A stretch of DNA of 64,000 nt. Origin: Microseira sp041929235. GTDB lineage: Bacteria > Cyanobacteriota > Cyanobacteriia > Cyanobacteriales > Aerosakkonemataceae. Below the pieces are notes generated by a model, which searched no databases, was not told the origin of the DNA, and saw only the letters and a program-made list of their open reading frames with translations. Location: NCBI RefSeq assembly GCF_041929235.1, contig NZ_JBHFNP010000002.1:1-64000 (forward strand). Reading direction: 5' to 3'. The position numbers and the translations under genes were made by a program. This document shows, piece after piece, positions 25,040 through 33,291 of the stretch (positions are counted from its first letter, which is position 1; each line of letters starts with the position of its first letter).

Positions 25040-26140
25040 ATGACTTTTAAATATAAAATATTGTCAATCGACGGTGGCGGCATCAGAGGGATTATACCGG
25101 CAATGATTATAGCCGAAATTGAACGGCGGACAAACAAGCCGATCTGTCAATTGTTTGATATGATTGCTGGCACTTCAACCGGCGGTATCTTGGCATTAGG
25201 TCTGACTAAACCCCATCCAGATAATCCGCAAATACCCCATTACAAAGCTAAAGAATTAATCGACCTGTATCGGGAAGAGGGAAAACGCATTTTCCACCAG
25301 GACTGGATAGACAGGCACGAGAAATTAAGGGAACTATTTCTTAAACCAAAATTTGCTTCAAATGGCAGGGAAGAAGTTTTAGCAGAATATTTGGGCAAGG
25401 AAACTCGAATTCAAGACGCACTGGCGGAAGTTTTCATTACCAGCTATGAAACTGAACTGCGGATTCCTGTTTACTTCACCAGTAATAAGGAGGCAGAAAA
25501 GACAAGCGGTTTGGACTTCCACCGAGTATGCCAAAGTATTACAATGGTAGAAGCTGCTATGGCAACTTCTGCAGCCCCGACTTATTTTGAACCAGTCCTG
25601 GTTCCCACCGACAATAAACCAAACGGCTTCTATTCATTAATTGATGGTGGAGTTTTTGCCAACAATCCAACTTCCCTGGCAATTATGGAAGCGATAATTG
25701 CTTCTAAGAAAAAAGCAAGACAACTGAGGCAACCAGACAAAAAACTGGCTCTTGATGAAATTCTTGTTGTCTCAATCGGTACGGGTTCGCTGACCCGCGA
25801 ATATGAATTTCAGCGGGTGAAACGCTGGGGACAAGCTCAATGGATACAACCGATTATTAATATTGTTATGGACGGTCAAAGTGAAGCAGTTGGTTCTCAA
25901 TTAGACCAACTCCTGCCGGATGCAGAGGGCGACCCGAAACAGTATTATCGCTTCCAACCAAGACTGACTAAGGGGAATGATGATATAGACGATCCAAGTC
26001 CTGAGAATCTCGAGAAGCTGGAAGAACGAGCAAATCTAGTAATTGATGCGAGAACGGATGAGTTGGACGAGTTGTGCAAACTGCTGGTGGAAACGCCAAC
26101 AGTTGTTGAGAGAGAGATGAAATTGGTGGCGCAGATGTAG
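25040..26140 (+). CDS. Patatin-like phospholipase
   Basis: This 366-residue acyl hydrolase has a Ser-Asp dyad. The oxyanion-hole motif DGGGIRG is at residues 11-17, the nucleophile Ser46 in GTSTG, and Asp202 in IDGGVFANNP. These enzymes cleave fatty acids from membrane glycerolipids. The sequence belongs to the patatin (CapV-like length) group, but no cyclic-nucleotide synthase (CD-NTase) or other CBASS gene is near, so a defence role is not supported. A good ribosome site (GGAGAG) precedes the ATG. It stands as a single gene with a hairpin repeat behind it. Confidence 0.9.
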   Translation: MTFKYKILSIDGGGIRGIIPAMIIAEIERRTNKPICQLFDMIAGTSTGGILALGLTKPHPDNPQIPHYKAKELIDLYREEGKRIFHQDWIDRHEKLRELFLKPKFASNGREEVLAEYLGKETRIQDALAEVFITSYETELRIPVYFTSNKEAEKTSGLDFHRVCQSITMVEAAMATSAAPTYFEPVLVPTDNKPNGFYSLIDGGVFANNPTSLAIMEAIIASKKKARQLRQPDKKLALDEILVVSIGTGSLTREYEFQRVKRWGQAQWIQPIINIVMDGQSEAVGSQLDQLLPDAEGDPKQYYRFQPRLTKGNDDIDDPSPENLEKLEERANLVIDARTDELDELCKLLVETPTVVEREMKLVAQM

Positions 26141-26227
26141 TAGGGAACATAGAAAGTCTTGTTGTGAGACTCAAATCCTACCTCAGCTGTGTTGTCTGAG
26201 TAAAAATTTGAGATTTGTGAGACAGGC

Positions 26228-26278
26228 AAGATGCCCATCCCACAAGACAAATTCAGCTTTTGTCTTGTGGGGTGGGCG
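26228..26278. repeat. CCCATCCCACAAGACAAA inverted repeat
   Basis: GATGCCCATCCCACAAGACAAA pairs with TTTGTCTTGTGGGGTGGGCGTC around a short loop. Related sequence occurs twice at 56444-56535. Confidence 0.7.
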
Positions 26279-26294
26279 TCTCGTTTGCCCAATC

Positions 26295-26323
26295 AAAAAA
26301 GCCTGGGTCGGCAGGCTTTTTTT
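26295..26323. terminator. Bidirectional intrinsic terminator
   Basis: A perfect 11-bp stem AAAAAAGCCTG/CAGGCTTTTTT surrounds GGTCGG, with T-runs in both directions. It separates the patatin gene (plus) from the small membrane gene (minus). Confidence 0.8.
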
Positions 26324-26348
26324 GTCTGCCCGCTTGCGCTCCGCGCCT

Positions 26349-26540
26349 TTAGGCGTTAGGCTTACCATTATCCTTGCGCTTCATATCATCCCAATAAACG
26401 ATCAGCAGACAGTAAATCCCTAATGGAGTTAGAGCGATCGCAACAGGTGGATAAATAGTATAGAAAGTCGCCAAAACCTCAGCCACTCCCAATCCTGCCA
26501 AAATCATCTCCGCGTGTTTGGGCGTGTTATAATTGGACAT
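26349..26540 (-). CDS. Small membrane protein (63 residues)
   Basis: From ATG 26540 the frame reads MSNYNTPKHAEMILAGLG with two hydrophobic helices (about 12-30 and 33-52) and a charged end (DDMKRKDNGK). An in-frame GTG/ATG further upstream would add nine residues. The family is not recognised. It ends just before the shared bidirectional terminator, which supports it as a real transcript. Confidence 0.5.
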   Translation of the reverse strand: MSNYNTPKHAEMILAGLGVAEVLATFYTIYPPVAIALTPLGIYCLLIVYWDDMKRKDNGKPNA

Positions 26541-26776
26541 AGCAAATCCTTGGTCTGTAAAGACCATCGAATGAACAAATTAAAGCAAAAATGCAGAGTT
26601 TAGTGGTTGCAGCCACTTACCTCAACATTGAGAGCGTCTCTAGTAGCAGCTAGGGGCGCTCTAATTCTTATATGCGAAGCATAACACGACCTCATCAGAA
26701 TATAAAATAAAAATGTCGTATTTTTAAATAAAGTCAGTTAAGAATGACGTATCTTGGTTTAGGGCATCGAAGGGGT

Positions 26777-27010
26777 GTAGGGGCACGGCATCATCAATCC
26801 TCGCTTGCCCGCCGAGAATGTAGAATGCCGTGCAAGGGCGATCCGTGCGGCATCGCGGGTTGTAGGGGCACGGCATCATCAACCCTCGCTTGCCCGCCAA
26901 GAATGTAGAATGCCGTGCAAGGGCGATCCGTGCGGCATCGCGGGTTGTAGGGGCACGGCATCATCAACCCTCGCTTGCCCGCCAAGAATGTAGAATGCCG
27001 TGCCCCTACA
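26777..27010. repeat. 85-bp tandem repeat, about 2.7 copies
   Basis: Units start GTAGGGGCACGGCATCATCA at 26777, 26862 and 26947. Copies 2 and 3 are almost identical. Each unit contains the short module of GTAGGGGCACGGCA and TGCCGTGC in opposite orientations. The array lies just upstream of the STAND ATPase gene and includes its first in-frame ATG (26975). Confidence 0.95.
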
Positions 27011-27052
27011 ATCAACGGTGTTGCTGTTTTTGTTTATTTCAGGGTTGACACG

Positions 27053-29395
27053 ATGAAAAATGCTTTCCTTTCTCGCTTTACGCCTAGTTTAATGACACCA
27101 GAAACCCTGGAGGCGATTTTTGTCCAGCGTCACAAACTGGCAGATGATTTGGTTGCGGCAATTCGTGAAAGTGCGGTGACACAGAAGAAACATTTTCACC
27201 TGTTGGTGGGGATGCGGGGAATGGGGAAAACCCATTTAATCGCACTAATTTATCACCGCATCGCTAAGATGGATGATTTGCAAGATAAATTACTCATTGG
27301 ATGGCTAAGAGAAGAGGAATGGGGCGTTAGTTCGTTTTTAGATTTGCTGCTGCGGATATTTCGCTCGCTGCAAGCAGAATATACAGCAGAATATCAGGAA
27401 AAGTTAGCGCCGCAAGTCGAAGCAATTTATCAATTGCCGCAGGATGAGGCAGAAGAAAAGGCAGCAGAATTGCTCAGGGAGTTTGTGGGTAAACGCACGC
27501 TGCTGCTGTTGATGGAAAATCTAGATGATTTATTCAACGGGTTGGGTAAAAGCGGACAAAAGAAATTCCGGGACTATATTGAAAGTTATTCATTTTTGAC
27601 GATTCTGGCAACGGCACAATGTTTGTTTGATGCCATCGGCGTGAAAAATTATCCGTTTTATGGATTTTTTGAGATTCATGAATTAGAAGATCTCAATTTA
27701 GATGAAGCGATAGATTTATTGGCGCATATTGCTGCATTAGAGGAAGATAGGGAACTAGAAGATTTTATCCGAACGCCGACAGGACGCGATCGCATCAAAG
27801 CAATCCATTATTTGGCGGGTGGTAATCCCCGCGTTTATGTAATATTCTCCCAGTTTCTCACTCGCAAGTCTTTAGACGAACTGGTGGAACCGTTTATGAA
27901 AATGCTCGATGATTTGACCCCTTACTATCAAGCGCGGATGTCATGGCTTTCCCAGCAGCAGCGGAAGGTGATAGAGTTTTTATCTGACCGTCGCCATGCT
28001 GTTACGGTTAAGGAAATTGCCCAACGCTGTTTTATCACTCACCAAACTGCATCTAGCCAACTCAAAGATTTGCGGGACAAAGGATATGTGAGTTCTGAAA
28101 GCATTGGACGGGAGTCTTTTTACGAATTGCGGGAACCGTTGATGCGTTTTTGTTTTGAGGTGAAGAAACAGCGGGGCGAACCAATACGTTTATTTGTGGA
28201 TTTTTTGCGGGTTTGGTATTCGCGGACAGAGTTGCAACAGCTTTTGGGATTAGGCATGGCTGAATTTGACGTTACCCGCGAAGAAAATTACTCTAAGTAT
28301 CAGCAACGCTTAAAACCCATTCCATCTGATGCTGTATTGGAGCGAGAGTATATATCTTATGCGCTTCAGGAAATTGAGAAAGATGATGAAGACCCTCGCG
28401 TGAGGGCGTACTTGCAGGAATATACAAATTGCATTGAAAAGAAAGATTATATTAATGCTCTGCAACTAGCAGAAAAATTAGTGGTACGTCGCGGTCACGC
28501 AGAGGATTGGTTAAAGCATGGGCGTTGTTTATACGAGCTTAAACGCTACGAAGAAGCATTAGAATCATGCAGCAAAGCGATCGCGCTTGGCTCCAATTAT
28601 GCCTATGCTTGGTGCAACCTAGGCAATGTGCTATTAAACCTCAACCGAAAAGAGGAAGCATTAGAATCCTACGACAAAGCGATCGCACTTGACCCCAATG
28701 ATGCCATTCCTCGGATCAACCTAGGCAATGTGCTAAACGACCTCAACCGAAATGAGGAAGCATTAGAATCTTTAGACAAAGCGATCGCACTTGACCCCAA
28801 TGATGCAATTGCTTGGAAAAACCGAGGCTTAGTGCTATTAAACCTCAACCACAAAGAGGAAGCATTAGCATCCTACGACAAAGCGATCGCACTTGGCGAA
28901 GAATCTTCGTATGTTTTCTTCAACCGCGCAATTTCATTACTGGCATTAAATCGTTGGGATGAATGCATTACCACATTAGACAACGCATTCAACCGCCTTG
29001 CTGATGGGGAAAAACCTTATCCATATCCCAGTAAATTAATTATCCGCAATTTGTTCAACAGCACCCACGATGCAGCGATGTGGAAGAACCGCATTGCAAG
29101 TCTGATAGAAATTTACAACAAATACCAAGCTGTTTCAGTATTAGGTCAAGGACTTGTAAAAAGGGAGAGCATTTCTGCATTGATGTCAGAAATGGTGAGC
29201 GACAAAGCAGCACAAACCTGGCTGGAAGTGTGGCGGGAATTGGTAGGCAATGTATCTGAATTTGTCATCCCTCTGCGTCTGCTCAATGCTGCGGTTCGCT
29301 ATAAGGAAACGAAAGGCGATAAACGGGTTTTGCTGGAACTTCCTATCGAAGAACGCAATTTGTTACAAGAATTACTGGAAACATCAGGAGATTAA
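27053..29395 (+). CDS. STAND-type ATPase with winged helix and TPR repeats
   Basis: This encodes 780 residues. The N-terminal P-loop ATPase has Walker A GMRGMGKT at 53-60, Walker B-like LLLLMENLDDL near 150-160 and a GGNPR sensor motif near 270; an archaeal-ATPase/STAND-like arrangement. A winged helix (VTVKEIAQRCFITHQTASSQ) follows at about 335-385. Residues about 495-655 hold TPRs, three almost identical (EEALES.DKAIALDPNDAI), suggesting recent repeat expansion. Such proteins sense a ligand with the repeats and act through ATP-driven oligomers. ATG 27053 is preferred; the earlier in-frame ATG at 26975 lies inside a tandem repeat. Two small genes follow closely, probably one operon. Confidence 0.82.
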   Translation: MKNAFLSRFTPSLMTPETLEAIFVQRHKLADDLVAAIRESAVTQKKHFHLLVGMRGMGKTHLIALIYHRIAKMDDLQDKLLIGWLREEEWGVSSFLDLLLRIFRSLQAEYTAEYQEKLAPQVEAIYQLPQDEAEEKAAELLREFVGKRTLLLLMENLDDLFNGLGKSGQKKFRDYIESYSFLTILATAQCLFDAIGVKNYPFYGFFEIHELEDLNLDEAIDLLAHIAALEEDRELEDFIRTPTGRDRIKAIHYLAGGNPRVYVIFSQFLTRKSLDELVEPFMKMLDDLTPYYQARMSWLSQQQRKVIEFLSDRRHAVTVKEIAQRCFITHQTASSQLKDLRDKGYVSSESIGRESFYELREPLMRFCFEVKKQRGEPIRLFVDFLRVWYSRTELQQLLGLGMAEFDVTREENYSKYQQRLKPIPSDAVLEREYISYALQEIEKDDEDPRVRAYLQEYTNCIEKKDYINALQLAEKLVVRRGHAEDWLKHGRCLYELKRYEEALESCSKAIALGSNYAYAWCNLGNVLLNLNRKEEALESYDKAIALDPNDAIPRINLGNVLNDLNRNEEALESLDKAIALDPNDAIAWKNRGLVLLNLNHKEEALASYDKAIALGEESSYVFFNRAISLLALNRWDECITTLDNAFNRLADGEKPYPYPSKLIIRNLFNSTHDAAMWKNRIASLIEIYNKYQAVSVLGQGLVKRESISALMSEMVSDKAAQTWLEVWRELVGNVSEFVIPLRLLNAAVRYKETKGDKRVLLELPIEERNLLQELLETSGD

Positions 29396-29401
29396 AATAA
29401 A

Positions 29402-29824
29402 ATGCCATATTTTTTCACTGTTCAGACAGACTCAAATACATCGATTGAGCGATTGATTAAAAAATGCGATCGCTTAGCCAAAGATATCCAAGTTTCCACC
29501 ACTGTTTTTATTCTGGCTCAACGGGTTAAGAAAAAAGTTAAGGGTCTTTTTCAACAGATCGTTATCCATTTAGCTAGAATACTAGGTGAGCCTGTTGCTG
29601 GTAAACCTCTTGACCATCAGGACGACCCAGATCAAGACCGTTCTCATTGGTGGGGAGAAATTAAAAACTTTATCAAGCAAATCCAAGCCGAAAAACTTTC
29701 CGAAGCTCAATTACGGAAAATACTTGAAGATGCCTTTACTGCTGAAGAGATAGATGCTGTAATAGAAGCCTTAAACAAAGCATCGGAAATCATGGGAGAG
29801 TCTACACCAACATTATTTCAATAA
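29402..29824 (+). CDS. Unknown protein, second gene of the STAND ATPase operon
   Basis: This encodes 140 residues, beginning 6 bp after the ATPase stop. The N-terminal 30 residues (FFTVQTDSN..IERLIKKCDRLAKDI) look soluble. Residues about 35-60 are helical and basic-hydrophobic (VFILAQRVKKKVKGLFQQI). The rest is acidic and helical, rich in Glu/Ala (LSEAQLRKILEDAFTAEEID). No domain is recognised. Tight spacing implies co-translation with the ATPase and a partner role; that is inference. Confidence 0.6.
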   Translation: MPYFFTVQTDSNTSIERLIKKCDRLAKDIQVSTTVFILAQRVKKKVKGLFQQIVIHLARILGEPVAGKPLDHQDDPDQDRSHWWGEIKNFIKQIQAEKLSEAQLRKILEDAFTAEEIDAVIEALNKASEIMGESTPTLFQ

Positions 29825-29842
29825 ACTAAAGAGGTGATAATC

Positions 29843-30154
29843 ATGAATAATAAATCCTATTCACTCCGAGAAGCAATTAACGTTTTAAAACAGCATCAAG
29901 CTCGGTTAGAATCACAAATAGGTAAAAATCAAATAGAACGGTTGATTTTCAATCTAGAAGAAATCAGTTTAGATCTGGAAAATATTTCATCTCAACTGAT
30001 AAACGTGGCGACAGGAGAGAAAAGAGCAGAGGAACTTCCAGATATATTTGACTTTTTTCAATATGGCGCGATTCCTCACATCGTGGGACATCTTGAAGCA
30101 ATTGAGGAATTACTAGAAAAGATTCCAGAAGAGAGCAAAACTTGCAGGATCTAG
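29843..30154 (+). CDS. Unknown helical protein, third gene of the STAND ATPase operon
   Basis: ATG 29843 follows a canonical ribosome site (AGAGGTGA, 29829-29836). It encodes 103 residues (MNNKSYSLREAINVLKQHQA) that are almost wholly helical, with heptad-like leucines in LEEISLDLENISSQLI and GHLEAIEELLEKI. It could be a coiled-coil adaptor or immunity-like partner of the ATPase. The family is not recognised. A palindromic repeat directly after the stop may end the operon. Confidence 0.6.
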   Translation: MNNKSYSLREAINVLKQHQARLESQIGKNQIERLIFNLEEISLDLENISSQLINVATGEKRAEELPDIFDFFQYGAIPHIVGHLEAIEELLEKIPEESKTCRI

Positions 30155-30185
30155 AAATCCGGTTTTTTAGAAAAACCGGGTTTCT
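30153..30185 (+). repeat. AAATCCGGTTTT/AAAACCGGGTTT palindrome (copy 6), possible operon end
   Basis: An inverted repeat begins at the stop codon of the third gene of the STAND operon. One arm has a mismatch. Position and stem strength suggest it could end transcription. Confidence 0.65.
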
Positions 30186-30284
30186 GGCGCGCATAAGGGC
30201 GGGGCGGGTTTATAGAGGTTATTTGTGGGTATCTGATAAGGTAGGTAAAACCCGCCCCTACAAAATTGACAATTGATTGACAAC

Positions 30285-30325
30285 TATTACCCATTACCAA
30301 TTACCCATTACCCATTACCCAATTA
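30285..30325. repeat. STRR ATTACCC block
   Basis: Tandem ATTACCC/ATTACCA heptamers lie directly behind the stop codon of the antiporter gene (minus strand). Confidence 0.8.
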
Positions 30326-31357
30326 AGAAAACGACACGAGCAAAAACCCACCTACATACAGCAACAAGACTAAAAAGCTCTCGAAACCAATATTGCCGAT
30401 GCCGTGCTTTTCTCGGCGCAACAAACCTAAGACGAGAATCCCAGTAATTAAGATAGTTAAAGCCAGGATGAATATTTCATGCTCGGTTAAAGCTTGATAA
30501 ATTGAGCCGTTGCGGTACGCTAAATCGGAAAAGGCTAAGAACAATACATCGAAACTATTGCCGCCTAAAACATTACTCACGGCTAGGGTCAGCGCCCCTC
30601 GACGCACGGCTACAAGTGCTGTTACTAATTCGGGGAGGGAAGTTGATATGGCGGTGAATAAACTTCCCACAACATTTTCAGAAAGATTGGTAGAATCGGC
30701 AATGCTTACACCTGTTTGTTCTAAACCATATCCGGCAATAGCCAGAACGCCAGCTAGTAAGAAAAACCGCAACCATAACCCGATTAATCCATCTGGTTCT
30801 GATTCTGCTGCATCGGGTTTTTTGATGGGTAAATTTTCCGGTTGCTGCGGTGTCCACATCGGGCGGTTTTGAGCGGATGCTACCAAACGCAATCCAAAAA
30901 TATAGGCGGCTATCAGTGCAATTGAAGCGGGATGAATTCCCCACACAGTGAACGCAGGATTTGCTATAGTTAATAAAGGAATTGCTAATAAAACTATGAG
31001 CAAAGTTCCTTGGGTTAAAGTTGCAGCCGAGGCGGCAGCGTATTCTAAATTAAACTCAAGGTAAGTAATATCGGCAATTCCTAAAAATGCTGTTTGGGCG
31101 GCGATATCACCCAGAGCGTTGCTGATGGACAGCGCTGGATAGCCGCCAAAGGCGGCGGTGACTGAGGTGACAATTCCAGGTAAAGAGGTGCTAAGTCCCA
31201 AAAATACAGCACCCATGAGTGCTTCGCCGAGTCCGGTTTGCTTGGCTAGGCGCTCTGCAATCGCAATCATCATCGTACCGCTGATCCCAATTGCCAAAGC
31301 TGAGACTAAAAATAAACTTATGCTAATAGTCAGCGAATCGCTAGTGAATTCCGTCAT
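30323..31357 (-). CDS. Cation/calcium antiporter of the CaCA superfamily
   Basis: This encodes 344 residues with about ten membrane helices in two homologous halves, exchanging Ca2+ (or another cation) for Na+ or H+. The second alpha-repeat is canonical: TAISTSLPELVTALVA with its glutamate, and SNVLGGNSFDVLF. The first reads GLSTSLPGIVTS, with glycine in place of the ion-binding glutamate, and NALGDIAAQT in place of GSNxFN. A glutamate lost from one repeat could change ion or coupling. ATG 31357 (MTEFTSD) is chosen over the earlier in-frame start because it precedes the first helix closely. Confidence 0.8.
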   Translation of the reverse strand: MTEFTSDSLTISISLFLVSALAIGISGTMMIAIAERLAKQTGLGEALMGAVFLGLSTSLPGIVTSVTAAFGGYPALSISNALGDIAAQTAFLGIADITYLEFNLEYAAASAATLTQGTLLIVLLAIPLLTIANPAFTVWGIHPASIALIAAYIFGLRLVASAQNRPMWTPQQPENLPIKKPDAAESEPDGLIGLWLRFFLLAGVLAIAGYGLEQTGVSIADSTNLSENVVGSLFTAISTSLPELVTALVAVRRGALTLAVSNVLGGNSFDVLFLAFSDLAYRNGSIYQALTEHEIFILALTILITGILVLGLLRREKHGIGNIGFESFLVLLLYVGGFLLVSFS

Positions 31358-31520
31358 AGTATGGTAAGGGTTTTTAGTTATAGTGCTGGAGGTTCGTAGT
31401 AAGGACTTCATTCCTCTCTTTAAGGACTAAAGTCCTTACTACAAACTTAGAATAAACCTCTAGACTTAGTTAACCCGCTGAAGACATAACCAGTTAAAAC
31501 AATTTATGCGGAGATAAGAT

Positions 31521-32090
31521 ATGGTTCGATACACCCTCCCTCAAAGTCCAGAAGTCGTTCTGACCGTTTCAGGAAAAGATTCAGCTAAAGCACGCGAGAA
31601 GGCGATGGATCAGCTGATGGAACTGATAGATGCTGGTAAACTCCCTACGGAACTCGATGAAGGTTTTGGTCCTCAAGATTTTATTGAAGTTAAAGATCTC
31701 GAACCCGATGGGACTGCTAGCGATGAAGATGCTGTTACCGGCGCTATCCAAATTCTCAGCAATCTTGCCTCATTAAAACTTAAGGTGCAAGAGACACGCG
31801 CCGAAGCGCTGAAAGTTCGCGCTCAAGTTGATATTTTATTTTCAGATAACTCTGTGAGCGAGGAGGAAATATCGAGTCTCAAGGAAGGTTTTAAAGTTCT
31901 CAAAAACTTTGCTCAAATGAATCTCCGTTACCAAGAAGCCAGATCTAAAGCAGAGCAAGCTCGTACCATTTTAGATGAGGCTTTAAAATCTCCTGAAATT
32001 TCTGCGGGTACGGTGGAAGAAAACGGCGATTCTCCGGTTCCTCCTGAAAAAGGTAAGGCAACGGAACCCACTAAACCGCAAAAAACCTAA
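31521..32090 (+). CDS. Hypothetical coiled-coil protein
   Basis: This encodes 189 residues, soluble. The first 35 residues (MVRYTLPQSPEVVLTVSGKD) could form a small beta sheet; residues about 78-155 are two long amphipathic helices with regular Leu/Ala/Glu spacing (LASLKLKVQETRAEALKVRA and FAQMNLRYQEARSKAEQA). The last 30 residues are Pro/Glu-rich and disordered. A ribosome site (GGAGATAAG) precedes the ATG. I do not recognise the family. Confidence 0.5.
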   Translation: MVRYTLPQSPEVVLTVSGKDSAKAREKAMDQLMELIDAGKLPTELDEGFGPQDFIEVKDLEPDGTASDEDAVTGAIQILSNLASLKLKVQETRAEALKVRAQVDILFSDNSVSEEEISSLKEGFKVLKNFAQMNLRYQEARSKAEQARTILDEALKSPEISAGTVEENGDSPVPPEKGKATEPTKPQKT

Positions 32091-32188
32091 CGCTTCATAT
32101 CATGTCCGCTTGAATACCCATAGTTAGGACTGACGCGGGGAGGCTAAGGACGCTCCTGACGCTCTGAGTTTTAATTATGGGTGGCCCA

Positions 32189-32227
32189 AACCGGGTTTCT
32201 TACACCCGCAAAGAAACCCAGTTTCTA
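32189..32227. repeat. AAACCGGGTTTCT palindromic repeat (copy 7)
   Basis: AAACCGGGTTTCTTACACCCGC...AGAAACCCAGTTTCT with one mismatch in the right arm, followed at 32237-32281 by ATTACCA/CAATTAG STRR heptamers. Confidence 0.65.
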
Positions 32228-32281
32228 GGATAGTCGCTTACCAATTACCAATTAGCCATTAGCAATTAGCAATTAGCCATT

Positions 32282-33007
32282 TCACTCAAATTCCCAATCG
32301 CGACAGAGTTCTTCAGGACGCCCAAAAGGATGTACCGCACAATTTATTCCCTCTTTGCCGTGATAATATCGACAAACTCGGCAAGGTTTTATTTGCTCTA
32401 GTTTTTCTAACAAAATATCCCATTTTTTCTTAACATTATCCCGATATTTTACTGCGGCTGCATGATTGGGATTGATCAGCAACGCTTGTGCAAAAGCTGC
32501 CAGGGCGTTGTTGTAAAATCGAGTAATTAGTAAACCATATTTCGTCCAAGCATCGGCACGGCATTCGTAGAGTTCGATCGTGTGTAAAAGCAAAATGCCG
32601 TATTTCACCCAAGCATCGGCAGATCCACTGGCACGCAGTTTTTTATGGTTGAGGATCAAGCGTTTAATCGTGTTAACTAGTTCTTTCGGGTGCCAAGGTT
32701 TTCCCAGATAGGCTTCGGCATTTTTCAGACCCCAAGTAAAATCTATATCTTGGATTTTTGCGGTTAAAAATACTACGGGAATATTCCGGGTGTCGGGGTT
32801 GGCTTTAATCAGGCGACAAACGCCGTAGCCATCCATCCGAGGCATGACGATATCCAATAGCACTAAATCGGGATTATTCGCCTGAATTTTTTCTAAAGCT
32901 TCGATGCCATCGCTTGCTTGGATAACATGCAATCCACTCCATTCCAACTGGTTTGAAATGCATTCCCGTTGGGCATGAGAGTCTTCTACTACCAATACTG
33001 TATTCAT
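32282..33007 (-). CDS. Response regulator: REC domain, TPR-like region and Cys-rich tail
   Basis: This encodes 241 residues. The receiver domain (1-125) is complete: acidic pair Glu8/Asp9, phospho-acceptor Asp52, Thr82 and Lys103. Residues about 160-200 look like a TPR (YNNALAAFAQALLINPNHAAA). The end carries a strict pattern, C209-x2-C212-x10-C223-x2-H226-x8-C235 followed by DWEF, suited to binding zinc or an iron-sulfur cluster. There is no DNA-binding output domain, so output may be a protein contact or a redox sensor. No kinase gene is near. The REC call is very sure; the metal site is inferred. Confidence 0.85.
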   Translation of the reverse strand: MNTVLVVEDSHAQRECISNQLEWSGLHVIQASDGIEALEKIQANNPDLVLLDIVMPRMDGYGVCRLIKANPDTRNIPVVFLTAKIQDIDFTWGLKNAEAYLGKPWHPKELVNTIKRLILNHKKLRASGSADAWVKYGILLLHTIELYECRADAWTKYGLLITRFYNNALAAFAQALLINPNHAAAVKYRDNVKKKWDILLEKLEQIKPCRVCRYYHGKEGINCAVHPFGRPEELCRDWEFE

Positions 33008-33291
33008 AACTGCCTCGCTTCTCTATCAGGATAAAACCTTGACGGCAAAGGACAGTGCTTGCCGATTCGACTGGCACTTGCTACAGCAAATGTACCCAAT
33101 ATGGCTTAGTTTATTATCACCCTCTCAGTAATTTCTCTGAGATAGGGGTTTATATTCTGCGTTCGCTTGCTAAAAATATTGAAAAAGCTTGCACCCTGGT
33201 AAAGCACCAGGGCAGAGACTTTGACAGTCTCTGCTGGGAAACTCAGTTTGAATCGGCTTGACTGCTTTTTTCTACCATAACCTGCCTTGCG

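Noticed and set aside
25040..26140. CBASS effector (CapV)
   Set aside because: The patatin has no CD-NTase or other signalling gene near it.
26777..27010. CRISPR-like array
   Set aside because: Repeats are 85 bp and directly abutting, without spacers; no cas genes are present. The heptamer STRRs likewise have no spacers.
26794..27015. Open frames inside the 85-bp repeats
   Set aside because: They are created by the tandem array itself (repeated peptide) and have no ribosome site.
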